NCBI RefSeq assembly: GCF_014349235.1 | Contig: NZ_JACSOH010000028.1 | Span: forward strand, 1-57,521 | Source: Cytophaga sp. FL35 | Lineage (GTDB): Bacteria > Bacteroidota > Bacteroidia > Flavobacteriales > Flavobacteriaceae | Direction of reading: 5' to 3' | DNA: 57,521 nt | Shown here: positions 32,698 to 40,473 of the stretch, one piece after another | How the letters are laid out: each line of letters begins with the position of its first letter | Numbering within the stretch: position 1 is the first letter of the stretch | Program-made: the position numbers and the translations under genes | The notes under the pieces: model-generated | Database searches by the model: none | The model's input: the letters and a program-made list of their open reading frames with translations, nothing else | Told to the model about the DNA's origin: nothing

Positions 32698-35301
32698 ATG
32701 GATAGCACGAGGATTTTAGCAATACTAGCTGCACTTTTTTTGTTCGTTTCGGCCGGTATCGGACAAGAAATACCCAAACTGGGCATTATCGAACTGCCCG
32801 ACCTTCCTTCTAAAAAAACAGGTAGCCCATCATTAGGCTTCGCTGGCATGATGGGGGGGGCACATGGTAATGTTATTATAGCAGCGGGGGGAGCTAATTT
32901 TCCGGATGGCCTGCCATGGCAGGGGGGTAACAAGGTCTATAGTGATGATATTTACATTCTGAAAGAAGGCCAATGGCAATTGTCGGACCAGAAATTGTCG
33001 ACACCATTGGCATATGGCGCTTCCTTGACCCTTCCCGAGGGCGTTTTGATCATGGGTGGGGAAAACGAAACGTCGACCTCCGACAAAGTGTACTTATTGC
33101 GTTACAATGTCTCAACCAATACTATTGAGATTAAGGAATATCCTCCCCTACCCGAACCTTTGGCGTATTCCGCAGCAGTCATCGAAAAAGACTTCGCCTA
33201 TGTTGTAGGTGGGAAGAGTTCGGAAAAAAGCGTTAATTCATTTTACAGGCTGTCCCTATCACAGCCATTGAAATGGGAAAAATTGGAAGACTTTCCCGGT
33301 GCTGCGCGAGCGTTACATACCACAGCGATTCAGGAAACCAAAGATTCAAGAAAACTTTTCGTCATTGGCGGGCGTAATCAAATGGCTGGAAATAAGTCAA
33401 AGCCTTTGACCGACTACCTTTCCTATGATCTAAGAGAAGGTATTTGGAAAAACGAAGGAGTGCTATTGATCAATGGTCAGCCGAGAGTCTTGATGGGAGC
33501 TTCGGCAGAAACCATGGGTTCAATGCACTTGATGGTATATGGGGGATCGGATGAAGTACTTTTTGACACCCTCGAAGACATTGCCTTTCAAATTGTAAGG
33601 GAACAGAATGATTCCATTGTAGCAAAGCTCATTGAAAAAAGGGATCAAATTCTAAACACCCATCCCGGTTTTTCGAAAGAAATTTTGGCGTACAACTCCA
33701 TTACAAAACAGTGGTTTGTTTATGAGACTTTGGTCAATAAAATTCCGGTAACAGCACTATCCTTTAAAAAGGATAAAGATTTTATGATCATCTCCGGAGA
33801 AGTTTCTCCTGGAATTCGAACACCAAAAGTTCGGAAATTTAAAATCGCGGAGGCCGTTGAACCGTTTGGCGCTATCAACTATACGGTTTTGGCACTCTAC
33901 CTCTTGATTTCCCTTTGTATCGGGATTTATTATATGCGCAAACAAAAATCTACTGAAGATTATTTTGTTGGTGGTGGCCGTATTCCTTGGTGGGCTTCTG
34001 GGCTTAGCGTATTTGGCACCTTATTGAGCGCCATAACATTCATGGCGATTCCTGCCAAAGCCTTTATAACGGATTGGTCATTTTTCTTTTTGAACATAAC
34101 GGCCATTCTGATAACACCTTTAATCGCCTTTATCTTTATTCCTTTTTTCAATAAACTCAAGATTCGCACCGCTTATGAATACCTGGAGGATCGTTTCAAT
34201 TATCTGGCACGGGCCTTTGGTAGCCTCTCATTTATTTTATTCCAGCTCGGCCGAATAGGTATTGTGTTGCTTTTGCCTTCTTTGGCCATCTCTATAGTTA
34301 CGGGAATTCCAGTCGAAACCAGTATTCTGATTATGGGCGTACTATGTATTCTCTATACCACCTTTGGAGGTATAGAAGCAGTCATTTGGACGGATGTCAT
34401 GCAGGTGCTCGTGCTCTTGGGAGGTAGTATTTTAGCAGTGGTTTGGATCATGTTACATACAGAAACTTCGTTCGGTGATATGATTACCTATGCCTGGGAT
34501 AGGGATAAGTTCAATATAATGAATATGGATTTTGATTTTACGAAATCTACATTTTGGGTAGTCTTTATCGGCGGGCTGGCTTCGGCCATGGTTACTCAAG
34601 GTACTGATCAAACCATTGTTCAACGCTTTTTGACCAGTTCGAACATAAAGAATTCACAAAAAACCCTTTATACCAATGCGGTGCTGACCCTTCCGGCAAC
34701 AATCATATTTTTTGGTTTAGGAACCCTATTGTTTATTTTCTATTCGGAAATACCCGAGGCATTATCTCCGGCGATTTCAAATAATGATTCCATTTTTCCT
34801 TGGTATATCGTTAGGGAATTGCCTGTTGGGGTCTCTGGTTTATTGGTGGCCGGAATTTTCTCGGCGGCTATGTCGAGCATCAGTAGTAGTCTGAATTCTG
34901 TGTCCACTGCCTATTGCAACGATTTTCATCAACACTTCAGACCTGAAACGACGGACACTAAACTGCTGAGAATAGCAAGAATTGCCACTGTATTGACTGG
35001 TATTGCAGGTGTTCTGCTGGCCTTATGGATGGCGAATTCTAATATTAAATCCCTTTGGGATGAATTCTATAAATTTCTCGGATTGTTTACCGGTGGATTG
35101 GGAGGGATGTTTCTCTTAGGAATGCTGACAAAAAAGGCTAATTCAATAGGGACTTTGTTGGGTTTGGTGCTCAGTGCATTTTTGATATGGTACATCGGCG
35201 TTTTTTCAGAAATCAACTTTTTGATGTATGCGTTCTTCGGGGTAGCCTCATGCTTCATTTTCGGATACATATTCAGCTTGATTTTTAAGGATAAAAGGTA
35301 G
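32698..35301 (+). CDS. NanM-like mutarotase (kelch propeller) fused to a sodium:solute symporter
   Basis: An 867-residue two-part protein. After a signal peptide (about 1-23), residues 24-385 form a kelch-type beta-propeller (GFAGMMGGAHGNVIIAAGGANFPDG, DFAYVVGGKSSEKSVNSFYRL, KLFVIGGRNQ) of the circularly permuted mutarotase class related to NanM, which converts the alpha anomer of sialic acid released by sialidase to the beta form. From about 386 it is a sodium symporter with about 13 spans (YFVGGGRIPWWASGLSVFGTLLSAITFMAIPAKAF ... SAAMSSISSSLNSVSTAY). Mutarotation and inner-membrane uptake are thus on one chain. It follows the sialidase by 82 bp. Confidence 0.92.
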   Translation: MDSTRILAILAALFLFVSAGIGQEIPKLGIIELPDLPSKKTGSPSLGFAGMMGGAHGNVIIAAGGANFPDGLPWQGGNKVYSDDIYILKEGQWQLSDQKLSTPLAYGASLTLPEGVLIMGGENETSTSDKVYLLRYNVSTNTIEIKEYPPLPEPLAYSAAVIEKDFAYVVGGKSSEKSVNSFYRLSLSQPLKWEKLEDFPGAARALHTTAIQETKDSRKLFVIGGRNQMAGNKSKPLTDYLSYDLREGIWKNEGVLLINGQPRVLMGASAETMGSMHLMVYGGSDEVLFDTLEDIAFQIVREQNDSIVAKLIEKRDQILNTHPGFSKEILAYNSITKQWFVYETLVNKIPVTALSFKKDKDFMIISGEVSPGIRTPKVRKFKIAEAVEPFGAINYTVLALYLLISLCIGIYYMRKQKSTEDYFVGGGRIPWWASGLSVFGTLLSAITFMAIPAKAFITDWSFFFLNITAILITPLIAFIFIPFFNKLKIRTAYEYLEDRFNYLARAFGSLSFILFQLGRIGIVLLLPSLAISIVTGIPVETSILIMGVLCILYTTFGGIEAVIWTDVMQVLVLLGGSILAVVWIMLHTETSFGDMITYAWDRDKFNIMNMDFDFTKSTFWVVFIGGLASAMVTQGTDQTIVQRFLTSSNIKNSQKTLYTNAVLTLPATIIFFGLGTLLFIFYSEIPEALSPAISNNDSIFPWYIVRELPVGVSGLLVAGIFSAAMSSISSSLNSVSTAYCNDFHQHFRPETTDTKLLRIARIATVLTGIAGVLLALWMANSNIKSLWDEFYKFLGLFTGGLGGMFLLGMLTKKANSIGTLLGLVLSAFLIWYIGVFSEINFLMYAFFGVASCFIFGYIFSLIFKDKR

Positions 35302-35316
35302 CCTTTGCCGTTTTTT

Positions 35317-35421
35317 TTGAATGTGCTTTTTTTCTTTCTAGGTATTCCTTCGAAAGTTGCCCAATTAAACGTTTCGAATATCTTTACGGACAACATGGTG
35401 CTGCAGCGAGATAAACCAATC
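35317..35421 (+). pseudogene. nanS: Truncated sialate O-acetylesterase (5' remnant only)
   Basis: Fifteen bp after the symporter stop, a frame beginning at TTG 35317 or GTG 35323 encodes a short signal-like stretch and then LNVSNIFTDNMVLQRDKPI, the typical N-terminus of secreted sialate 9-O-acetylesterases (SASA family). Homology stops abruptly after Pro-Ile at 35421, and the frame runs into TAA 35440 through Phe/Leu/Lys codons from the inserted sequence. The remaining ~450-600 codons of a normal enzyme are absent. The break coincides with the ATCC end of the dispersed repeat. The name is given to identify the remnant, which cannot be functional. Confidence 0.75.
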
Positions 35422-35433
35422 CTTTTTTTGAAA
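35418..35433 (+). repeat. Dispersed repeat, short end copy F (at the nanS break)
   Basis: AATCCTTTTTTTGAAA equals the ATCC-T-run end of copies A and C, in the same orientation. On its left is nanS coding sequence, on its right the small broken gene, so the repeat end marks the junction. Confidence 0.5.
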
Positions 35434-35438
35434 TTTAA

Positions 35439-35747
35439 TTAAACAATATCAATTAATTTTAAAAATGCAGCAATTAGATACAGTCCACCAATTGTTATAA
35501 TAGCCCAGGTCAATTCTCTTTGTCTTTTAGAGGACTGTTCAAGGTTTATGATTAGTTTTTCAGTAAGTCTATGGTCCAGCTCAGTATTTCCTTGTTCTGC
35601 TACCGCTGCATAATAAGAAGTTCCTTAAATAACATTCAAAGCATAATCATACTTGTTGATTTTATTTTGACATTTTGCAACTACCTCTTTGATTGTATCA
35701 TCAGAACATCCTTCTGGATAGTTATTGGGTATATTAATGCTACTCAT
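35439..35747 (-). pseudogene. Small membrane-protein gene with an in-frame stop codon
   Basis: From ATG at 35747 the minus strand encodes 40 residues (MSSINIPNNYPEGCSDDTIK...), then TAA (35625-35627), then 61 further codons in the same frame without interruption (GTSYYAAVAEQGNTELDHRL...) to TAA at 35439. The second half ends in a clear membrane span (LTWAIITIGGLYLIAAFLKLIDIV) after a charged helix. The unbroken frame on both sides indicates a ~102-residue gene hit by a single nonsense change, or stop readthrough. No family is recognised. It lies between two copies of the dispersed repeat (35418 and 35744). Confidence 0.6.
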
Positions 35748-35825
35748 CCTTTATTTGAACTTTTCTCTAATTTACGATTTCTGAATTCTCATTTATATAA
35801 AAAGGTGAAGGATAAATCTACATTA
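35744..35825 (+). repeat. Dispersed repeat, copy B
   Basis: It begins ATCCTTTATTTGAACTTTTC and continues TCTAATTTACGATTTCTGAATT, matching copies A and C for about 45 bases before fading. The ATCC end overlaps the start codon region of the small broken gene, so the repeat supplies its upstream region. Confidence 0.6.
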
Positions 35826-35841
35826 CCATTTTCACCAGAAC

Positions 35842-36927
35842 TTAATTAAGCGAGATTATAAAACAACAGCCTTGACCAGGTTCGCTTTTAACCTTTATCG
35901 AGCCTCCCTGGGACTCAATTTGCGTTTTGGTCATAAATAGGCCAATTCCTTTGGCGTCTGGATGATTATGGAAGACTTTTTTAAAGCCAAAAATATCTTT
36001 TTGGTGCTTATCCAGATCAATTCCCAAGCCGTTATCCTTAAAGCTTAACATCAGATGTTCCTTATCTTTCCACGATTTTATTTCAATTAATAAGCGTCTA
36101 TTTTCGGACCTGTACTTAATCGCGTTGCCAATCAAATTAAGAAAAATACTCTCCATGTATATTTGGTTATAAGCAACCCATCGAACCTTAGAAAAATCCG
36201 ATTCGATTATACAGTCAGAACTATCGATCTGTGCAATCAGCAGGTTCTGTGTCCTTTCCAATATTTCCTTTAAATCAAGGGATTTATTCTTTTCCGGTGA
36301 TCTTTTAAACTGTACGGACTCTACCAAAACATCCAACGTATGGTTCAAGCCTGAGACCACCTTGTCGAATTTCTCCATCAGAAACTCTTTTTTGTTCGGT
36401 TCACTCTCATAATTATATAGATTTAATAGGAGCTGGAGATTAGTTACCGGTCCTCTTAAATTATGTGATATTATCTCATTAAAATCTGTTAATCGCTCGT
36501 TGTTCTCCTTTGACCGCGACAAGGTATTTTTAAGTTGGAGGTTTTCATCCTTCAATCTCAAAATTTGTTCCCTAAATACCGATATATCACGAAGGGCAAA
36601 ACAAACATAGGGAATCCCCTGGGAGATAAAGGGAACAATGCCGGTCTGAACCGGAACAATTTTGCCGTCCTTACGGATAATTTCAAGTTCATGGTGTTCC
36701 ACAGGTATTTGAGATACACCTTCAAGAGTATTTAACAATCTATTCATGATTTCAGTTGCCGATACTTTGTTCAAAAATTGACATAGTGAACGGTCGATCA
36801 GTCTCTCCGCTTCATAACCTAGCAATTGTAATGTGTTATTGTTAAAGGCCCTAACAGCTCCTAATTTATCCGTTATGATAATAGCATCGGGCAAATGATC
36901 AAGCATGCCCTTCCATTCATTTTTCAT
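35842..36927 (-). CDS. PAS-domain sensor histidine kinase
   Basis: A 361-residue cytoplasmic kinase without membrane spans. A PAS domain fills residues 5-115 (LPDAIIITDKLGAVRAFNNNTLQLLGY), a coiled coil about 117-148 links it to a HisKA-like helix with the phosphorylatable His155 in IISHNLRGPVTNL, and the ATPase domain carries the N box NLIGNAIKYR, G1 DNGLGID, F box FGFKKVF and G2 KGIGLFMTK. All key residues are present. No response regulator is adjacent; the receiver-like protein encoded at 39301 lacks its phosphoacceptor. The signal is unknown, probably sensed by the PAS domain in the cytoplasm. Confidence 0.92.
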   Translation of the reverse strand: MKNEWKGMLDHLPDAIIITDKLGAVRAFNNNTLQLLGYEAERLIDRSLCQFLNKVSATEIMNRLLNTLEGVSQIPVEHHELEIIRKDGKIVPVQTGIVPFISQGIPYVCFALRDISVFREQILRLKDENLQLKNTLSRSKENNERLTDFNEIISHNLRGPVTNLQLLLNLYNYESEPNKKEFLMEKFDKVVSGLNHTLDVLVESVQFKRSPEKNKSLDLKEILERTQNLLIAQIDSSDCIIESDFSKVRWVAYNQIYMESIFLNLIGNAIKYRSENRRLLIEIKSWKDKEHLMLSFKDNGLGIDLDKHQKDIFGFKKVFHNHPDAKGIGLFMTKTQIESQGGSIKVKSEPGQGCCFIISLN

Positions 36928-37335
36928 TTATTAAAATATGGTATTCATTACTTATTTTCCATTTGGATGTATCAGGCAATTCATAAAATATCGGACGCTT
37001 ACCGAGGTAGTCCGTGAGAAAAAATGCTAGCTACCTTTGACGTGTTAAGTGCTTACTTAAGCACTTTAGCTCATTTAGACACACTCTAGATTTACTAAGT
37101 CACATCGGATACGTCCTTTTTTTGGATAAATAGTAAAAATCAAGGGCAAACTATTGGATCCCATGTACTTGCGAGGATTGAAACTAATCCATACTTTTGC
37201 CGATCTTTTTTAAAAACCTAAACACCTACAAAACAGCACTGTATATTTTATTTCTCCATTTTTTTCCGAAGAAGTGACCTAATCCAAAAAGAGGTGTCCT
37301 AAAGAGATAACCATTAATGTTTGCTTTAGAACCAA
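36928..37335. other. 408-bp gene-free region with a 20-bp palindrome
   Basis: The gap separates the divergent histidine kinase and sigma-factor genes and so should hold both promoters. Its clearest structure is AAGTGCTTA-CT-TAAGCACTT (37047-37066), a perfect inverted repeat with 9-bp arms that lacks a T-run and therefore looks like an operator or a small hairpin, not a terminator. I see no convincing -33/-7 pair and no open frame of note. Confidence 0.5.
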
Positions 37336-37908
37336 TTGAGCTTGCCCTTACTACATAAAAGAATTACCGATGAAAAATTGGTCAAAAAACTGATTTCTTC
37401 AAGAGAGCCTGAATTATTTGGAGAACTATACGATAGGTATGCCGATAAAGTATTCAATAAATGCTGTGGTTTTGCTATTGACCTGCAAGAGGCCGAAGAT
37501 TTGACACAGGATATATTTTTGTTGCTCTACATAAAAATTGGAAGCTTTCAAGGAAGGTCTAAATTCAGTACATGGCTTTATTCGTTCGTTTATAATTTTT
37601 GTGTCAACCATGTGAATAGAAACAAGTACAGAAAAATGAAGGATAGTTCCCGAAATTTTGAAGAAGGTGACGGGAACCCATTGCAGGAAATACCTGATAG
37701 CTCGCTTTTCGAATTAAAATCACAAAAACTGAAAAAGGCCCTCGATCAGATCGAACCCGAGGACAAATCCATCCTTCTCCTAAAATACCAAGATGATGCT
37801 ACCATCAAAGATTTGATGGCCTTGTTGCAAATTGGTGAAAGTGCAGTAAAAATGAGGCTGAAAAGAGCCAAAAACAAAGTAGTCAACGCTTATCATAATT
37901 TAAAATAA
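37336..37908 (+). CDS. ECF-type RNA polymerase sigma factor
   Basis: A 190-residue sigma-70 family protein with region 2 (about 25-95: ELFGELYDRYADKVFNKCC ... EAEDLTQDIFLLLYIKIGSFQGRSKFSTWLYSFVYNFCVNHV) and region 4 (about 130-186: LDQIEPEDKSILLLKYQDDATIKDLMALLQIGESAVKMRLKRAK). Regions 1 and 3 are missing, as in the extracytoplasmic-function group. The frame starts at TTG 37336. The next gene's ATG overlaps the stop codon (TAATG), and an MscS-type channel gene follows, so the three are one unit, possibly responding to envelope or osmotic stress. Confidence 0.9.
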   Translation: MSLPLLHKRITDEKLVKKLISSREPELFGELYDRYADKVFNKCCGFAIDLQEAEDLTQDIFLLLYIKIGSFQGRSKFSTWLYSFVYNFCVNHVNRNKYRKMKDSSRNFEEGDGNPLQEIPDSSLFELKSQKLKKALDQIEPEDKSILLLKYQDDATIKDLMALLQIGESAVKMRLKRAKNKVVNAYHNLK

Positions 37909-38102
37909 TGCAAAAGAACAGTAACCCTTTTAAAAATTTAAACACAAAACCAAAACAATTGCCCGTGGAAATAAGAAAAAAAGTTATGGATGATGTGGCC
38001 ATTGCCAGTTTGTTCATGGACCTTACATTTTTGGTGACCGACAGTTATCCTTCGGCCCTGAAAGGTCTTTTTAAAACGATCGATAGCAATGAGTTCAACT
38101 AA
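37908..38102 (+). CDS. Small protein translationally coupled to the ECF sigma factor
   Basis: A 64-residue protein whose ATG overlaps the last base of the sigma-factor stop and whose end overlaps the channel gene by 14 bp. The sequence is soluble with two helical segments (PVEIRKKVMDDVAIASLFMDL and YPSALKGLFKTID). Its place is where anti-sigma factors or other sigma partners are often encoded, but it has no membrane span and no zinc motif, so that role is a guess. Coupling at both ends and normal codon use support a real gene. Confidence 0.72.
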   Translation: MQKNSNPFKNLNTKPKQLPVEIRKKVMDDVAIASLFMDLTFLVTDSYPSALKGLFKTIDSNEFN

Positions 38103-38955
38103 CTTCCTTGAGAACATGGCTACTATAGACGAATGGAAAGACCTCACATTGGAGTCAATAAAGACTATCGGGGAGAAAATAGGAAGTACCCTACCTAAAA
38201 TAACCGGGGTGGTATTAGTACTCCTATTGGGTTGGTTGCTGACCAAGCTCGTGCTTATAGTTTTAAAGAAATTATTGATCATCCTGAAGGTAGACCGTTT
38301 CGGCGAAAAGGTCAACAACTTGGAGATGATGGGGGGAAGGAAATTACCTATCAAATTTTCGCAAGTCTTACTCGGATTTGCCAAATGGAGCATTTACCTG
38401 ATGCTGTTCATCGTGGCCTCGGACATTATGGAATGGAAAATAATTTCCAATGAGATCGGGAACCTTTTAAGGTACCTGCCCAAATTATTCAGTGGTATCA
38501 TCCTTTTTATTGTCGGTATGTACATTGCAAATATTGTAAGACGTGCCATAAGTACCCTGTTCAGTACACTTAACCTGAACGGATCTAGATTGATCGGAAT
38601 GGCCATTTTTTATCTAATTGCCATTTTCTTTACCATCTCCGCACTCAATCAGGCCGGTGTAGATACGACTATAATCACCAATAACATTACCATGATCTTA
38701 GGGGCATTTCTGCTTGCATTGGCCATCGGTTTCGGATTCGGTTCCAAGGAGGTAATCGCCTCCCTATTGTTGACCTTCTACGCCAGAAAAAAATATCGTG
38801 TCGGTGATATCATTGAAATCGATGGGTTGGAAGGAAAGATAGAATCATTGGATAATATGGGGGTAACGCTAGCTATTAAAAATGAAAGGATAATTTTTCC
38901 CATAAAAGAAGTTACGGAAAAAAGAATAATTGTAAAAAAGCGATTTGTTAGTTGA
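38089..38955 (+). CDS. MscS-type mechanosensitive ion channel protein
   Basis: A 288-residue inner-membrane protein. Membrane segments lie at about 39-60, 95-112, 128-150, 168-187 and 203-225. The last is the MscS pore helix type, GAFLLALAIGFGFGSKEVIASLL, rich in Gly and Ala, followed by the beta domain KYRVGDIIEIDGLEGKIESLDNMGVTLAIKNERIIFPI. The beta domain is shorter than in E. coli MscS and the large C-terminal cage is missing. The function is likely pressure relief or small-ion conduction. An alternative start at the internal ATG 38116 (MATIDEW) would remove the overlap with the upstream gene. Confidence 0.85.
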   Translation: MSSTNFLENMATIDEWKDLTLESIKTIGEKIGSTLPKITGVVLVLLLGWLLTKLVLIVLKKLLIILKVDRFGEKVNNLEMMGGRKLPIKFSQVLLGFAKWSIYLMLFIVASDIMEWKIISNEIGNLLRYLPKLFSGIILFIVGMYIANIVRRAISTLFSTLNLNGSRLIGMAIFYLIAIFFTISALNQAGVDTTIITNNITMILGAFLLALAIGFGFGSKEVIASLLLTFYARKKYRVGDIIEIDGLEGKIESLDNMGVTLAIKNERIIFPIKEVTEKRIIVKKRFVS

Positions 38956-38972
38956 TTATTGTCGCTTACCAT

Positions 38973-39004
38973 AAGGCGGGACTTGTTAGTTGTCCCGTCT
39001 TATT
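38973..39004 (+). terminator. Rho-independent terminator after the MscS-type gene
   Basis: AAGGCGGGAC pairs with GTCCCGTCTT (one G-T wobble) around TTGTTAGTT, followed by ATTT. It ends the sigma-factor operon. The rest of the gap up to 39300 shows no gene or structure that I can support. Confidence 0.75.
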
Positions 39005-39300
39005 TAACTATCGTTAACTTGGCAATATGAATTTCATGAGCAAGGAAAAAGAAATACTAATAAGTCTATCATATATGTTTTCTTACCGATACAAAGATTT
39101 GTATGGCCAACTGAAAAAAATTTTATCACATTACTCAATTATTATTCTTGATAGGTAAATGGAAAATTGAATTCAATAAGCCTTGGATTAAAATTGCTTT
39201 ATAATTTAGAATACCAACAGCATGCAGGGAGAATAAAGTACTTTTTGCGCCGCGGTCCCCTCTTGCAGTTTTGCTCACCTGTACATTCCATTTGATTGCT

Positions 39301-39687
39301 TTACTGCTCCTTGATCGATTCCAATGCTTTTTGAATTGTATCGCCCATCATCGGTCTAGGAAACAGACCGTCCACCACAGAATTTTTATTTTCAATTATT
39401 TTAAGCGTATTACGATCAGCAATTACAAATATTTTGACTTGCCCTTTTAACCTTTTTTTAGCAAATACAGCAATCTTTGAACGTTCCCTTAGGAACTCCC
39501 CCATGTCGATATTTAGGAATATTACCGAGGTGGTCCTGACAGAATCGGAATTTGCAGCTGCATGTTCCAAGGCATCGGTAACACCCTGACAAACGGTTAC
39601 TTTATTGACGATTTTCTCTCTTTGCAAACAATATCTCGAAGCAAAAAGAGAAACAATGTTATCGTCTACCAAAAATACATCCATCAT
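39301..39687 (-). CDS. Degenerate response-regulator receiver protein
   Basis: A 128-residue stand-alone receiver domain. The acidic pocket is present (FLVDDN), but the strand that normally carries the phosphoacceptor Asp (pattern FLDINMP) reads FLNIDMG, with Asn59 in its place. The switch Thr/Ser is replaced in IADRN, and the conserved Lys-Pro near the end reads Arg111-Pro112. All three signalling residues are therefore changed, so it is unlikely to be phosphorylated in the normal way and may act as a binding partner. No output domain. It could interact with the histidine kinase encoded at 35842, but no link is proven. Confidence 0.75.
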   Translation of the reverse strand: MMDVFLVDDNIVSLFASRYCLQREKIVNKVTVCQGVTDALEHAAANSDSVRTTSVIFLNIDMGEFLRERSKIAVFAKKRLKGQVKIFVIADRNTLKIIENKNSVVDGLFPRPMMGDTIQKALESIKEQ

Positions 39688-40074
39688 TAGCTATATTTAA
39701 TAATAGTCATTAGTTAGTAGGATAGTTAATCCTTTTTATTAACATATTTAGTATCTCCATTTTTCATTATCGGCCAAAGAATCGGAACGGTCGACTTTAC
39801 ATTTTTCCCTATTTTGTTTTCTGAAGGTCCATTCATGGGTCAACACCTTGATGAATTTTCCACTATTTGACTAATTTTTGGGTAATGGGGATTTTCCTTT
39901 CAATAAGACACATTATTTTGGAAAAGGCCACACTTAACTATTTTGAGGCTATTGATAAAGGTTCCATAGAATTTGGAAACCAGAATAATCGGAACACCTT
40001 GCGGGTTCGGACCATATAACCTCAAAATAGAAACTTTACGGTTCGGGCGATTCGATTTTCATAATAACCTTTCA
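39688..40074. other. 387-bp gene-free region
   Basis: The segment between the receiver gene and the downstream lipoprotein gene contains no open frame of note, no strong hairpin with a T-run and no copy of the repeats or operators described elsewhere. It would contain the promoter of neither minus-strand end; the receiver's promoter, if close, lies near 39700-39760. Confidence 0.5.
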
Positions 40075-40473
40075 TCAAAGTTCGGAACTGGTAACGACCT
40101 TACCCCTGGGATGTAGTTCTTCTCCATTTTTTTCAGAGGTAATAAATAACTTTGCGGGCTTATATGGTGTGACCGCCCTTAAATTGGCTTCGCCCCTGCC
40201 GTCTACATCAAGCATCCCCAGATTTTTGGTTATACCATCTTCGGTCTGTATCCAGACAACATAAATCTCTGAATCCGTTGACAGGCGACTTGGTTCTGCC
40301 AAATGTTTTGCGGTTAGAAAAATTTCAACATTCCCATTATCCTCACTCTTCTGCTTTATCCTGATATCGGCTGCTGGGGTCAGTTGCGAAACCGGCATTA
40401 AGGTTGAAGTTTTACAGGAAAACAGGAGAAAAGAAATAGTCAGAACAAAAATTATTTTTTTTTCATTATACAT
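40075..40473 (-). CDS. Small hypothetical lipoprotein
   Basis: A 132-residue protein with a lipoprotein signal (MYNEKKIIFVLTISFLLFSC, lipid Cys20) and a beta-rich mature part, with strands such as GNVEIFLTAKHL, SEIYVVWIQTEDG and PAKLFITSEK. It looks like a small immunoglobulin-like periplasmic domain; WIQTEDG and KNLGMLDVDGRGEANL recall anti-sigma-factor-like or CHRD-type folds, but no family is firm. It stands alone with wide gaps on both sides. Confidence 0.7.
   Translation of the reverse strand: MYNEKKIIFVLTISFLLFSCKTSTLMPVSQLTPAADIRIKQKSEDNGNVEIFLTAKHLAEPSRLSTDSEIYVVWIQTEDGITKNLGMLDVDGRGEANLRAVTPYKPAKLFITSEKNGEELHPRGKVVTSSEL

Noticed and set aside
32852-32860. Run of eight G in the NanM-like part of the symporter fusion, with two further six-G runs close by
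   Set aside because: A slippery tract could allow phase variation, but the frame is intact, the run encodes the conserved Met-Gly-Gly-Ala-His of the propeller, and nothing else suggests switching.
37137-37175. Repeat-like text around AATCAAGG and GAGGATTGAAACTAATCC resembling a CRISPR unit
   Set aside because: GGATTGAAACTAATCC is a single hairpin-like stretch; there is no regular repeat spacing and no cas gene.
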